This document shows, piece by piece, positions 23,309-33,100 of a stretch of DNA of 33,226 nt. Position numbers and translations under genes: made by a program. Under the pieces are notes generated by a model that was not told where the DNA came from, did not search any database, and saw nothing but the letters and a program-made list of their open reading frames with translations. Source of the stretch: Thomasclavelia sp. (GTDB lineage: Bacteria; Bacillota_I; Bacilli_A; Erysipelotrichales; Coprobacillaceae); contig JAQVWN010000020.1 in NCBI GenBank assembly GCA_028749475.1, positions 1 through 33,226 on the forward strand, read 5' to 3'. Positions within the stretch are counted from its first letter, which is position 1, and the number at the start of each line of letters is the position of its first letter.

Positions 23309-25069
23309 TTACGCAACTTTTCTTAGTGCAGCATCGATATCTGCATAATATGTATCTAACTTAGCGATATTATCATTTGGAATATCGTATTTCATTTTAA
23401 TTAATTTATCAAAGATACCTGTTTCTTCAATTGCTCTAACAACTTTTCCTTGATTTAAAGCTTCAGTACATTTCTTATTTAAATAAATAATAACTTCCAT
23501 CATCTTTAATTGTTTTTCCATTGGAACATAAGTGTCTTCTGGATGGAAAGCGTTTTGTTGAAGATAACCAACTCTAATTACTTTAGCAATACTCATAATT
23601 AGTTTTTGATCTTCAGGTAATACATCTGGTCCCATCAATTTAACGATTTCATTAAGTTTAGCTTCTTCAGCTAAGATATATGAAAGTTGTTGTCTATCAG
23701 CACTAAACTTAGGACTTACGTTTTTAGCATACCACTTATCTAAATCAAGTAAGTATTCACTATAACTTTGAGTCCAGTTAATTGCAAAATAGTGACGAGC
23801 ATACGCTAGAGCTTTATCAAGGGCCCAGAAACAACGAACGAAACGTTTAGTATTTTGGGTTACTGGTTCAGAGAAGTCAGCTCCTTGAGGAGATACAGCT
23901 CCGATAATAGATACTGAACCTTCAGTACCATTTAAGTTTTCCATATAACCAGCTCTTTCATAGAATTGAGATAGTCTTGAAGGTAGATAAGCTGGGAATC
24001 CTTCCTCAGCTGGCATTTCTTCTAGACGACCAGATATTTCTCTTAAGGCTTCGGCCCAACGTGATGTTGAATCGGCCATTATAGCTACGTGATACCCCAT
24101 ATCACGATAATATTCAGCTAGTGTAACTCCAGTATAAATTGATGCTTCACGAGCAGCTACTGGCATGTTAGAAGTATTAGCTATTAAGACTGTACGATCA
24201 GTTAATGGTTTACCTGATTTAGGGTCAATTAATTCACTAAATTCTTCAAGAACTTGAGTCATTTCGTTTCCACGTTCTCCACATCCAATATAAACGATAA
24301 TATCAGCATCACACCATTTAGCGATTTGGTGTTGAGTCATTGTCTTACCAGTACCAAATCCTCCTGGAATTGCAGCTGTACCACCTTTAGCTATTGGGAA
24401 AAGAGTATCGATAACTCTTTGTCCAGTAACTAATGGAATAGATATTGGTAATCTATTTTTAATTGGACGAGCATGTTTGATTGGCCAACGTTGACATAAA
24501 GTAGCTTCATGAATGTTTCCATCTTCATCTTTATATTTCATTACTGTATCATTGATACAATATTTACCATTCTCTTTAACTTCTGTAACTTCTACTTCAC
24601 CTTTAACTAGTGGTTCAATCATACACTTATGTTCAATAAGATCTGTTTCAGGAACGGTAGCATAAACACTACCAGCTTTAAGTTTGTCTCCAACTTTAAC
24701 AGTTAGAGTAACATCCCATTTCTTATCAACATCTAATGAGTTAACATTACTACCAGCTTTGATAAAGGCTCCGTATTCTTTAGCTAAATCACCTAAAGGT
24801 CTTTCAATCCCATCAAAAATATTTTTAAGGATACCTGGGGCTAAAGTAGCACAGATAGGGGCTCCTGTAGCTTTTACAGGTTCTCCTGGTTTTAATCCCG
24901 TAGTTGTTTCATATACTTGGATTGTAGTAAATTGATCATTAATAGAGATTACTTCTCCCATTAATTCAAGATTTCCTACAAAGACCATTTCTAACATTTT
25001 AAATGTTTTAGAGTTTTTAACTTTTACAACGGGTCCGTTAATTGAATATATTACATCATTATTATTCAT
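23309..25069 (-). CDS. ntpA: V/A-type ATPase catalytic subunit A
   Basis: The protein has 586 residues. Walker A GGFGTGKT (236-243, Lys242), GCGERGNEM (263-270) with the catalytic Glu, and Walker [22 protein letters not shown]-type block are intact. The non-homologous insert specific to A subunits (about 110-200) is present, as is [16 protein letters not shown]. It hydrolyses or makes ATP, and so powers or taps ion flow through K and I. It sits in the middle of the co-directional operon with a good GGAGG site upstream. Confidence 0.98.
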   Translation of the reverse strand: MNNNDVIYSINGPVVKVKNSKTFKMLEMVFVGNLELMGEVISINDQFTTIQVYETTTGLKPGEPVKATGAPICATLAPGILKNIFDGIERPLGDLAKEYGAFIKAGSNVNSLDVDKKWDVTLTVKVGDKLKAGSVYATVPETDLIEHKCMIEPLVKGEVEVTEVKENGKYCINDTVMKYKDEDGNIHEATLCQRWPIKHARPIKNRLPISIPLVTGQRVIDTLFPIAKGGTAAIPGGFGTGKTMTQHQIAKWCDADIIVYIGCGERGNEMTQVLEEFSELIDPKSGKPLTDRTVLIANTSNMPVAAREASIYTGVTLAEYYRDMGYHVAIMADSTSRWAEALREISGRLEEMPAEEGFPAYLPSRLSQFYERAGYMENLNGTEGSVSIIGAVSPQGADFSEPVTQNTKRFVRCFWALDKALAYARHYFAINWTQSYSEYLLDLDKWYAKNVSPKFSADRQQLSYILAEEAKLNEIVKLMGPDVLPEDQKLIMSIAKVIRVGYLQQNAFHPEDTYVPMEKQLKMMEVIIYLNKKCTEALNQGKVVRAIEETGIFDKLIKMKYDIPNDNIAKLDTYYADIDAALRKVA

Positions 25070-25085
25070 CTATAAACCTCCCCCT

Positions 25086-25682
25086 TTATTTAATCATTAA
25101 ACCAGATGTTTTATAAAACCAATCCTTCTGATTTTCTAAAGCAAAGTCTAATGATTCATCTACTACCACACTGGCATCTTTACTATTAATAATAAATCCA
25201 CCAATAGTGATATCACCACTATCCTTAACTTCAACTTTTAATTTATATGCTTTAATAACTTCATCTTTTAAAGCTAAATCTTCACTTCTAAGATAGATGA
25301 TTGCATCATCCATTTGATATTCATCACTAGCAGTTTTAATAGCATTAATTAAATAATCATGATATTTATCACTAGCAACAAATTCTTTTAATTTATCTTT
25401 AGCTTTTGAGAATACATTACTAACATATTCATCTCTTTTTGTGACTAATTTCTTAGTTCTTTCTTCTAAACTAGCTGATGCTTCAACACTAGCATTAGAA
25501 GAAATTTCAGACATTTCTTTCTTTAATTGGTTGTCAGCATCAATACTGGCTTCACGCTTAATTTCTTCATATGCCTGTTTTTCTAATTCTTTAGCTTCTT
25601 GAAGATATTTTTCTTCTTCTTTTTTAGCTATTCCTTCTATTTCATCTTTCATATATAGAAAGACTTGTTCTTTTGTTTGCAT
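25086..25682 (-). CDS. ntpE: V/A-type ATPase subunit E (peripheral stalk)
   Basis: The protein has 198 residues. A long charged, Glu/Lys/Ala-rich N-terminal helix (about 1-95) pairs with the H/G subunit to form the stator. The C-terminal globular domain (about 105-198; GGFIINSKDASVVVDESLDFAL) caps subunit B. It is intact and lies between F and A in the operon. Confidence 0.9.
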   Translation of the reverse strand: MQTKEQVFLYMKDEIEGIAKKEEEKYLQEAKELEKQAYEEIKREASIDADNQLKKEMSEISSNASVEASASLEERTKKLVTKRDEYVSNVFSKAKDKLKEFVASDKYHDYLINAIKTASDEYQMDDAIIYLRSEDLALKDEVIKAYKLKVEVKDSGDITIGGFIINSKDASVVVDESLDFALENQKDWFYKTSGLMIK

Positions 25683-25693
25683 AGCGTTGTCTC

Positions 25694-26002
25694 CTATAAT
25701 TTAACACCAATTGCTTCTGAAACATACTTATCGATAGTTTCTCCAATTTTAGAGTTACCATGACGATCAGGTATTTCTACAAGCAATGGTTTTTGCTGTT
25801 TTAGTTTTATCTCTGAAATAACGTCAGGAGCAAGTTCAATTAGATTTGTAGTTATTAAGATAATTCCAATAGATTCATCTTTTAACTTTTCTTCTAATAG
25901 TTCTAAGAATTCTCTTCTTTTATGAACTACTTCTCCTTCGATACCAACAAGTCTTAGACCCATTAAAGTATCAACGTTATCACTAAGTAAATAAAATCTC
26001 AT
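25694..26002 (-). CDS. V/A-type ATPase subunit F (central stalk)
   Basis: The protein has 102 residues, normal length. Rossmann-like fold: MRFYLLSDNVDTLMGLRLVGIEG, then ESIGIILITTNLIELAPDVI and PLLVEIPDRHG. It binds subunit D in the rotor and tunes activity. It starts one base after the K stop and ends in TAG. Enterococcus names this subunit NtpG, so I leave the symbol blank. Confidence 0.92.
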   Translation of the reverse strand: MRFYLLSDNVDTLMGLRLVGIEGEVVHKRREFLELLEEKLKDESIGIILITTNLIELAPDVISEIKLKQQKPLLVEIPDRHGNSKIGETIDKYVSEAIGVKL

Positions 26003-26003
26003 T

Positions 26004-26438
26004 TTATAATTGGTTAATAATTAAAATTGAGATAAGTAAACCATAGATAGCAACCCCTTCACCTAAGGCAACGAAGATTAATGATTTACCAAAGTTCTTT
26101 TCATTTTCAGAGAAAGCTCCAATAGCAGCAGGAGCAGCAGCAGCAACGGCAATACCAGCACCAAGTGCAGATAATCCAGTAGCAAGTGCAGCAGCAACAA
26201 ATCCTAAACCTTGAGCGATTGTTCCAGTAATACTAGCAACTTCACCAGCTGCAAATACACTTGAAGAACTTACTGCAAGCATTAATGCAAGACATACAGA
26301 TCCAAAGAATCCACCTACATGGCATAAGATTCTCATTTTAGCGCTTTTAGCACTTGTTTGTCCTTTAAATACTTTAATTAATGGTAATGATAATAATACT
26401 ACAACTAATAATGGTAAAATAAATGTTAAAACTGTCAT
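26004..26438 (-). CDS. ntpK: V/A-type ATPase subunit K (proteolipid rotor ring)
   Basis: The protein has 144 residues. The C-terminal pair of helices (about 76-104 and 114-143) is the Gly/Ala-rich ion-binding hairpin with Glu127 in VALGEGVAIYG. The N-terminal pair (about 4-22 and 43-60) is not Gly-rich and has no ion-binding acid, so each protomer would carry one ion site. This resembles ATP synthase subunit C/K proteins of clostridia rather than the doubled 16-kDa Enterococcus form. H+ versus Na+ use cannot be decided by eye. Confidence 0.93.
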   Translation of the reverse strand: MTVLTFILPLLVVVLLSLPLIKVFKGQTSAKSAKMRILCHVGGFFGSVCLALMLAVSSSSVFAAGEVASITGTIAQGLGFVAAALATGLSALGAGIAVAAAAPAAIGAFSENEKNFGKSLIFVALGEGVAIYGLLISILIINQL

Positions 26439-26455
26439 AACTAAATCCTCCTAAA

Positions 26456-28345
26456 TTACTCTTCTTTTATAGTTTTAAATGGGGTACCATCCCCTTCGTA
26501 ATATCTTGAGAACATTTCATAGAATTCAAGACGTAAGACTTGGATTCCAACAATTAGTCCTTCTAGACACATTACGAATACGTTACCTAATACGATAACA
26601 ACATATTCACCAATACCTCCAACCATTCCAGCTAGAGTATATACAACAAGCATCATTCCAGCATGGGATAATACGAATCCCCCAACTCTAAGGAATGACA
26701 TTGTGTTAGTGATAAACGATAATACTACTTCAAATAATTCAAAGAAACCTTCCACAAAGAATGCTCCAAATCCATCAGGGAACATCTTTTGGCCATTTAC
26801 TTTTCTAGTAAGTGGTTCCTTTAAGAATATTATAAATAGTGGGAATACAATTAATGCTAGGATATAAAATGTATTTACGGCATTAAATCCAGCAAACATT
26901 CCAACTACAGCAATTAAGATTGATACATAGAATGTAAGTCCCGCAATTCCGTTTTGAGAGAATAAAGCTTCTGGTACATTCTTTTTCTTAATGTTAAGTA
27001 AAATATTGAAACACATTGATATTAATATCAAGACTATTCCAAGAGCAATAGCTGCTCCAAGAAGTGTCATTGTATTATCAGCACTCATGGCATTAAATAC
27101 GGGGACCAAAACATCTTCATTTCCAAAGACTGATCCAAATATTATTCCAAAGAAGGCTGAAGAAATACCAAGTCTTTCTCCAACTGCTCCTAACTTAAAA
27201 TTAAACTTATGATACGCGATAAATCCAACTATCGATAAAATAATACCTTGCCCCAAATCACCAAACATAATACCAAATAATAAGGTATACGATAGAGCAA
27301 CTAACATCGTTGGATCAGCATCGTTGTAGGCCGGAACCCCATACATCTCAACAAACATTCTAAATGGTTTTGAGAACCAATTATTTTTAAGTCTTGTTGG
27401 TGGTGTAAGTCTTACATCACTATTAGCCGGTAGTGTTTCAATCACTACCCCTTCTAAGTCTTTAAAATCATTCTTAAAGTCTTTTATATCTTTAGCAGGG
27501 ACAAAACCAATTACTTGTTGTTTTTCTCCCATTACAACGATATACTTTTGCATTACAAATAATGAACTTAATTCATCAGCAACTGTATAAATCTTTTCTA
27601 ATTCATTTCGATTATCTTCAATTATTTTATTAATTCTTTCTTGAAGATTATTACACTGAGCTTTAGCTCCATCAGCTTCTGTTTGAATTTCATCAATAGC
27701 TAGTTCAGGTTCCCCATGAACAAACTCTGGAATATGAATTCTTTCAAAATATAATGAAGTAAAGATATTATCAACTTCTGGTGCATCATCAGGAGTTGTA
27801 ATATACATAAACCAAGTATACTTATCATCATCAGCAAACTTCTTATACACAAATGGAAGTGATGAATAATACTCTAATTTAGAAATATTACCAAGAGGCA
27901 TTTTTCCAAATCTGATTTGTAAGTATTTACAACTAAATAAATCATCAAAATTAACATCTAAATTCGCAACATGCTTTAATTGAATAATTGCTTCTTCATT
28001 TTCTTTAATCATTATTTCTAATTGTTGCTTAACTGCATAAATACGATCAATATCTAGAAATAAATCATCTAAGAATTCTTTAGCTTTTACGACATTTAAT
28101 GTATTATCTTTTACATCTATTTTATTAAGATTGAAATCATATTTTGTTTTCATATCATTAATACTAACTAATAATTCTTCATAGATGTTTTCTGTATTAT
28201 AGACAGATAATCCAGTTACTGAATCAGTAAACTGACTAGCAAGCTCTGGATTAAAATCATCTCGATTATATAACTTCAATAAGACATCGTTATGACTTCG
28301 TTCATCAAATGTTAGTTCAACTAGATTTAGTTTTTCTATAGCCAT
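26456..28345 (-). CDS. ntpI: V/A-type ATPase subunit I, full length
   Basis: The protein has 629 residues. The N-terminal cytosolic arm (about 1-330) has two alpha/beta lobes and long coiled helices that hold the peripheral stalks. The C-terminal membrane part (about 345-600) has about eight helices. LRVGGFVLSHAGM contains the conserved Arg (about 553) that faces the K-ring Glu. The end, RLEFYEMFSRYYEGDGTPFK, is the family signature. It forms the ion half-channels. It follows a shorter paralogue (28357-29715). Confidence 0.95.
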   Translation of the reverse strand: MAIEKLNLVELTFDERSHNDVLLKLYNRDDFNPELASQFTDSVTGLSVYNTENIYEELLVSINDMKTKYDFNLNKIDVKDNTLNVVKAKEFLDDLFLDIDRIYAVKQQLEIMIKENEEAIIQLKHVANLDVNFDDLFSCKYLQIRFGKMPLGNISKLEYYSSLPFVYKKFADDDKYTWFMYITTPDDAPEVDNIFTSLYFERIHIPEFVHGEPELAIDEIQTEADGAKAQCNNLQERINKIIEDNRNELEKIYTVADELSSLFVMQKYIVVMGEKQQVIGFVPAKDIKDFKNDFKDLEGVVIETLPANSDVRLTPPTRLKNNWFSKPFRMFVEMYGVPAYNDADPTMLVALSYTLLFGIMFGDLGQGIILSIVGFIAYHKFNFKLGAVGERLGISSAFFGIIFGSVFGNEDVLVPVFNAMSADNTMTLLGAAIALGIVLILISMCFNILLNIKKKNVPEALFSQNGIAGLTFYVSILIAVVGMFAGFNAVNTFYILALIVFPLFIIFLKEPLTRKVNGQKMFPDGFGAFFVEGFFELFEVVLSFITNTMSFLRVGGFVLSHAGMMLVVYTLAGMVGGIGEYVVIVLGNVFVMCLEGLIVGIQVLRLEFYEMFSRYYEGDGTPFKTIKEE

Positions 28346-28356
28346 ATGTGTCTCCT

Positions 28357-29715
28357 TTAATCATATTTTTTTCTTGTTATCTTCTTTACTATTATCACTA
28401 AGATAGATCCAATAAGGATTATTCCCATTCCCATCATTATTCTTACAACTACATCATGAGTAAGTTCAAAGATTGGTGAGTATAGTTGTTTTTCATAAAG
28501 AACAGTTCCTGTAAGGAAACCACCAAGTGTAATAGCTACTCCTAGTTCAGTTAGAATTCCAGCAAACTTACTTTTATGCATCATAAGTAGTAATGCACCA
28601 ATTACTAAGATAATTAATCCTACTCCAATATCACCAATTAAAATAAATGAAGTAATTAGAATAATTAAACCAATAATTGTAGCTGGATCAAATCTATCTC
28701 CTGGTTGTGGAGTAAATAACTTCTCAAATGGAGAAAATAATTTATTATTACGAGTTATTACTGGTGCAATAATCTTTTTATTTTCATAGATATCAGTTGG
28801 AAGTTCCATAATTTTAATATCTTTTACATCTTTAAACATTTCCTTAATAGACTCATAAGGAATTGTTGAGAAAGCGTAAACTGCATTCTTACTTGAAAAG
28901 TCCACTACATACTTACATTGATCATATAAGTATTTAAGATTAGATACTTTCTTAAATAAATCATTTAAAGTATCCTCATATTCATTCTTAATTTCATTTA
29001 GTTTATCATTGGTAGTTTGAATGTATTTATCCATCGCTTCTGCTTCTTCTTCAAGTTCTTTCTTAGCTTGAAGAATGCCACCATGAGCAAAGTCTGGAAC
29101 TTTAGTTTCATCAAAATTCATTGAATATAAAACATTATCTATTTCGCTAATGTCTCTTGTTAGTCCACAATAGACAAGCCATACATGGTGCTTAGTTTCT
29201 GATAACTTATGCCAGATAAACTTATAATCTTTATAATATTTAATCTTTTGATAATCAGATATAGGTACTTTACCAAATCTAATAGTTACATATTTTGTAT
29301 TATCTAAATCATCTAATGAAACTTGACTTTCTAGTAAATGATTTAAAACCTTGATACCTTCTTTATTTTCTTCTTGTTCAGTAATAAGGTTTTCTTTTAC
29401 TTCATCTATTTTTTCAATTCTTGTTTCTATATTTTCTAGAACATCTTCAATGTGTTCGATTGATATTTCTTCATATGAAGAATCTCTTTCTACTTTAGTC
29501 ATTTGAAGTTTATCAAAGATATGATATAAACGATCTAAAGAATCATTATATGGATTATTAGAATCCATAGTAGATACCCCTTTGACATTACCAACAATCT
29601 TTTTAGATTCTTGTGGAAAAATATCTTCTTTATGATTATCAATCTTTATTAAGACTTTCATTAAATCATTAGGATTAAATGAAATGTTATATAAATGTGT
29701 TTTTACTATTGCCAT
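28357..29715 (-). CDS. Second V-ATPase I-like subunit, truncated membrane part
   Basis: The protein has 452 residues and is homologous to the subunit I encoded next to it. It keeps the cytosolic arm: TKYVTIRFGKVPIS matches CKYLQIRFGKMPLG, and VPDFAHGG matches IPEFVHGE. Only about four membrane helices follow (about 345-361, 363-378, 390-405, 421-445), ending KKITRKKYD where the full-length protein continues (LNIKKKNVPEA). The helices carrying the ion-path Arg are missing, so it cannot form the channel alone. No frameshift is seen: the gene is intact and in the operon. It is probably a stator or membrane-anchor variant; that role is inference. Confidence 0.85.
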   Translation of the reverse strand: MAIVKTHLYNISFNPNDLMKVLIKIDNHKEDIFPQESKKIVGNVKGVSTMDSNNPYNDSLDRLYHIFDKLQMTKVERDSSYEEISIEHIEDVLENIETRIEKIDEVKENLITEQEENKEGIKVLNHLLESQVSLDDLDNTKYVTIRFGKVPISDYQKIKYYKDYKFIWHKLSETKHHVWLVYCGLTRDISEIDNVLYSMNFDETKVPDFAHGGILQAKKELEEEAEAMDKYIQTTNDKLNEIKNEYEDTLNDLFKKVSNLKYLYDQCKYVVDFSSKNAVYAFSTIPYESIKEMFKDVKDIKIMELPTDIYENKKIIAPVITRNNKLFSPFEKLFTPQPGDRFDPATIIGLIILITSFILIGDIGVGLIILVIGALLLMMHKSKFAGILTELGVAITLGGFLTGTVLYEKQLYSPIFELTHDVVVRIMMGMGIILIGSILVIIVKKITRKKYD

Positions 29716-29727
29716 ATTTTCTCCCCC

Positions 29728-30768
29728 TTATGCATATATTAAAGTGTCCATTATCTCAGTACTGCTTTTAGAATAACGAATACCTTCAATAATGTGATCT
29801 AAATTATACCCTTCAATTTGCTGTAAGATATTGTATGTCATATATACTAGTGGTGCACTAGAAGAGAAACGCATATATCTTTTAGCTAAGTTATATTGAA
29901 TTCTTTCAGTGAAATATTCAATAAAAATATAATTCTTATCATCTGCATAATTAGCGTATATAGAGTTATGAAGAAGAGTTCTTATTTCTTCTACTCCACT
30001 GGCGTTTACTAATTTATCTAAGAAAGCCTTTGGCATTCTTGTATATTTAGGATGAATTGATTTTAATATTTTTTCTGGTTGTTCATGGAAATATTCTTTA
30101 TAACGATAGATAGTTGTTATATTGTCTAGTTCAATTACTGTATAGACTATTTCCATTAATTCTTTTTGGACTGATCCTTTAAAGTTCTTTTTAATGGTAG
30201 AAATATAGTAATCATAATAGTTTTCTGTTAAATCATGTTGAATAGCGTTGATATCTATTTCACCCTCAACATTATAACTAGCTAATATATTATAGTATCT
30301 AGTCTTTTCTAGATATTGAAGTAATCCTTTATAATCTTCAATATTTACTAAACCATAGACATTAAAAGACATTTTACTAACTAAATAATCTGGAATATTT
30401 AAATCAAAAGAACGAGCTTCTTTATTCTTTAAAGAAATTAGTTTTTCAATAATGATTCTATTTTCTACCCGCATTACAGACATAAAATAGAATTCTTGAT
30501 TTTTAGTTGGAGCATATTTAAGAAGTTTTGTTGCTCGATTGTAAAATTCATGCATAATTGCATTTTCGACTTGTCCACGATGGACATTTCTAACATTAAT
30601 ACTTTTAAGACAGTTTGAATAAGAAGTTTGTGATTTTAAGTATGTCACAAGATCAGAGATTGATGTCTTACGACATAAGTCATCATATTCTTCTTCTGTT
30701 AAACGTCCACCATACATTGCTTTTGCCTTAGCACATAAGGCATTTGATGAAAAAGCCATATAACTCAC
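29728..30768 (-). CDS. ntpC: V/A-type ATPase subunit C (AC39-like rotor-to-ring adaptor)
   Basis: The protein has 346 residues, a full-length all-helical subunit. Family pattern: AKAKAMYGGRLTEEEYDDLC near the N-terminus, FYNRATKLLK, FYFMSVMRVENRI and the C-terminal YMTYNILQQIEGYNLDHIIEGIRY. It links the D/F shaft to the K ring. It lies 3 bases after the H/G gene. It comes before the I genes, unlike the I-K-E-C order of Enterococcus. Confidence 0.9.
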   Translation of the reverse strand: MSYMAFSSNALCAKAKAMYGGRLTEEEYDDLCRKTSISDLVTYLKSQTSYSNCLKSINVRNVHRGQVENAIMHEFYNRATKLLKYAPTKNQEFYFMSVMRVENRIIIEKLISLKNKEARSFDLNIPDYLVSKMSFNVYGLVNIEDYKGLLQYLEKTRYYNILASYNVEGEIDINAIQHDLTENYYDYYISTIKKNFKGSVQKELMEIVYTVIELDNITTIYRYKEYFHEQPEKILKSIHPKYTRMPKAFLDKLVNASGVEEIRTLLHNSIYANYADDKNYIFIEYFTERIQYNLAKRYMRFSSSAPLVYMTYNILQQIEGYNLDHIIEGIRYSKSSTEIMDTLIYA

Positions 30769-30771
30769 CTC

Positions 30772-31083
30772 TTATTCTTTAATACATCTTTTTACAATTT
30801 GATCTACCCAATTATCTTTTTCCTTAGAATATAATGCTTCCATATTCTTTAATGATTCATTATAAGCTTCTTCTTGTTTAGAAACTTCTTCTTTATTTTT
30901 ATCTAAAAGAACTTCTTTATGTTCATTAATTGTATCTTGTTGTTTATCAAGATACTCTTTATAGATTTCATCTCTTTTAGTAGATGTACTATTTTGAGCA
31001 TCTAATTTCTTTTCTTTTGCTGTTTCTACTTCTTTAGAACATTTAGCATCTACTTCAATTAATCTTTTAATTACATCATCCAT
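30772..31083 (-). CDS. V/A-type ATPase subunit H/G (peripheral stalk coiled coil)
   Basis: The protein has 103 residues and is almost wholly a charged helix rich in Glu, Lys and Gln (about 5-95), with no membrane segment. It matches the G/H stator subunit that pairs with E. It is the first gene of the ten-gene operon and has an AGGAGG site before ATG 31083. Sequence conservation in this family is low; the call rests on composition plus position. Confidence 0.8.
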   Translation of the reverse strand: MDDVIKRLIEVDAKCSKEVETAKEKKLDAQNSTSTKRDEIYKEYLDKQQDTINEHKEVLLDKNKEEVSKQEEAYNESLKNMEALYSKEKDNWVDQIVKRCIKE

Positions 31084-31113
31084 CCCTGTGTCCTCCTAAT
31101 CATTAGATAGTAT

Positions 31114-31181
31114 AATTCTACTCTCTTTACATTACTTAAACAAACATTATATCTTGTTTATCGTTTGAATTTTACTCTCTT
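31114..31181. repeat. Direct repeats in the leader of the V-ATPase operon
   Basis: AATTCTACTCTCTT (31114-31127) and AATTTTACTCTCTT (31168-31181) differ at one base and start 54 bases apart, about five helical turns. On the minus strand a TATAAT lies between them (31149-31154). They could be binding sites of a regulator of the ATPase operon; no known motif is recognised. Confidence 0.4.
31149..31154 (-). promoter_or_regulatory. -10 box of the V-ATPase operon
   Basis: Consensus TATAAT on the minus strand, 65 bases upstream of the first gene, without a clear -35. A second candidate (TATACT, 31109-31114) lies closer. The 241-base gap to pepP on the other side holds a plus-strand TATAAT for pepP and nothing else recognised. 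Confidence 0.45.
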
Positions 31182-31324
31182 AAAATACATATTTCAACAA
31201 TAAAACATCTAAATTTATCACTTTAATAATTTTCCTTCATTTTATGCGATAAACTTGATAATCAAAATAATATTTTTACTCAATTCATTATTATAATGTT
31301 AGAATAGGAAATGAGGTGAATTTT

Positions 31325-33067
31325 ATGATTAAAGAAAGAATTAAAAAACTCCAAGAATTAATGAAAAGTAATAATATAGATAACTATATTATTCCAACTA
31401 GTGATTTTCATCAAAGTGAATATGTAGGTAATTATTTTCTAGCTAGAGAGTATATGTCCGGATTTACTGGTTCAGCTGGAACCTTAATCGTTACTTTAAA
31501 AGATAGCTACTTATGGGTTGATGGAAGATATCATATTCAAGCTGAAAGTGAACTTGAAGGAACTGGAATCATCTTAATGAAGATGGGAATGGAAGATGTT
31601 GAAAGCATTGAAGAATTCTTAGATAAAAGAAAAGATGAATCTATTGGTTTTGATGGAAGAGTAATGGCTACTAGTTTTGTTGAAAAACTAAAAAATAAAG
31701 TAATAATTTCCAATTTAGATTTAGTAGGAATGATTTGGGATGATCGTCCTAGTTTACAAACTAGTCCAATCTATGATTATTCCACAAAGTATTGTGGGAC
31801 TTCTAGAAAAGATAAATTAAATATTCTAAGATCTAAGTTAGGTGATTTTAATCATCATATCATTACTTCTTTAGATGATATTGCTTATATCCTTAATTTA
31901 CGTGGAAGTGATGTTGCTTGTAATCCTGTGTTTAATAGTTACGCTTTAATTAATAAAGATGATGCTATTTTATATGTTGGTAAAGATACTATTGATCCTT
32001 CTCTTCAAGATAAATTAGCTAAAGATAATATCTATCTTCATGGATATGAAGATATCTATGAAGAAGTAAAAGTATTATTTGGAAGTGTCGTTTTAGATAA
32101 GAATACTGTTAACTATAAAATAGTATCTAACATTAATCCTTCAGCAAAGATAGTTGATATGACTAATCCTTCGCAATTAATGAAAGCAATTAAAAATGAT
32201 GTTGAAATTAATAACACTAAAAAAGCTCACCTATTAGATGGAATAGCTGAAACTAAATTTATGTATTACTTAAAAAACAAGATTAAAAAAGAAGAACTAA
32301 ATGAAATTAGTATTTCAAATATCTTAGAAGATTATCGTAAACTTCATAAAGAATATAAAGAACCATCTTTTGATACTATTTGTGCTGCAAACAAAAATGG
32401 TGCTTTAATGCATTACACTGCCACTAATAATCATAATAGTAAAATCGATTCTGGTTTATTACTGATTGATTCTGGTGGTCAATACTTTGAAGGAACAACC
32501 GATATTACTAGAACATTTGTCATCGATCAAGCTTCTAAAGAAATGAAAAAGGATTTTACTATCGCTTTAAAAGCTTTACTAGGTCTTCAAAATACAGTCT
32601 TTTTAAAAGGAATCCTTCCAAGTAGTTTAGATATTAAAGCTCGAGGTGAAGTCTTTAATTATGGTTTAGATTATCGCTGTGCTACTGGTCATGGAGTTGG
32701 TCATTATTTAAATGTTCATGAAGGTCCTAATATTATGCGTCCAATATATAAAGGTAATTCAAAAGAAATACCTTTACTAGAAGGAATGATTACTACTGAT
32801 GAACCTGGTATCTATAAGGAAGGTAAGTATGGTATCCGTCATGAAAATGAACTTCTTTGTATTCAAAAAGAAAAGAATGAATATGGTACTTATTTAGCTT
32901 TTGAACCTATTACCTATGTACCTTTTGACACTGATGGAATTGATAAAGAATTACTTACTGATGAAGAAATAAAAGAATTTAATGAATATCAAGAATATGT
33001 ATTTGATAAAATAAGTAAGTATTTATCTGATGAAGAAATAAAATGGTATAAAGGATTATATATATAA
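31325..33067 (+). CDS. pepP: Xaa-Pro aminopeptidase (M24 family, aminopeptidase P, long form)
   Basis: The protein has 580 residues from the chosen start. Two creatinase-like N-terminal domains (about 1-300; TSDFHQSEYVGNYF, GFTGSAGTLIV) precede the pita-bread catalytic domain. Metal ligands appear in order: LLIDSGGQY and TTDITRTF (two Asp), GHGVGHYLNVHEGP (His), DEPGIYKEG (Glu) and RHENELL (Glu). The C-terminal extension (PITYVPFDTDGID... to the end) is typical of the long eukaryote-like form. It removes N-terminal residues before proline. I chose ATG 31325 because the upstream GTG (31316) is part of the GAGGTG ribosome site. It is divergent from the V-ATPase operon, with which no functional link is evident. 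Confidence 0.94.
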   Translation: MIKERIKKLQELMKSNNIDNYIIPTSDFHQSEYVGNYFLAREYMSGFTGSAGTLIVTLKDSYLWVDGRYHIQAESELEGTGIILMKMGMEDVESIEEFLDKRKDESIGFDGRVMATSFVEKLKNKVIISNLDLVGMIWDDRPSLQTSPIYDYSTKYCGTSRKDKLNILRSKLGDFNHHIITSLDDIAYILNLRGSDVACNPVFNSYALINKDDAILYVGKDTIDPSLQDKLAKDNIYLHGYEDIYEEVKVLFGSVVLDKNTVNYKIVSNINPSAKIVDMTNPSQLMKAIKNDVEINNTKKAHLLDGIAETKFMYYLKNKIKKEELNEISISNILEDYRKLHKEYKEPSFDTICAANKNGALMHYTATNNHNSKIDSGLLLIDSGGQYFEGTTDITRTFVIDQASKEMKKDFTIALKALLGLQNTVFLKGILPSSLDIKARGEVFNYGLDYRCATGHGVGHYLNVHEGPNIMRPIYKGNSKEIPLLEGMITTDEPGIYKEGKYGIRHENELLCIQKEKNEYGTYLAFEPITYVPFDTDGIDKELLTDEEIKEFNEYQEYVFDKISKYLSDEEIKWYKGLYI

Positions 33068-33080
33068 TTAAAAAGAGGAG

Positions 33081-33100
33081 ATACTAAATCAATTTAGTAT
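33081..33100 (+). terminator. Hairpin after pepP, cut off from its T tract by the IS
   Basis: A 9-bp stem ATACTAAAT/ATTTAGTAT with a 2-base nominal loop lies 13 bases after the pepP stop. The T run expected next is absent and the IS begins 6 bases on, so the insertion may have cut it off. Confidence 0.5.

Noticed and set aside
28357-29715. Short I subunit as a frameshifted half of the next gene
   Set aside because: The following gene has its own complete arm and membrane part, and the short one ends in a basic tail with TAA and no matching continuation downstream.
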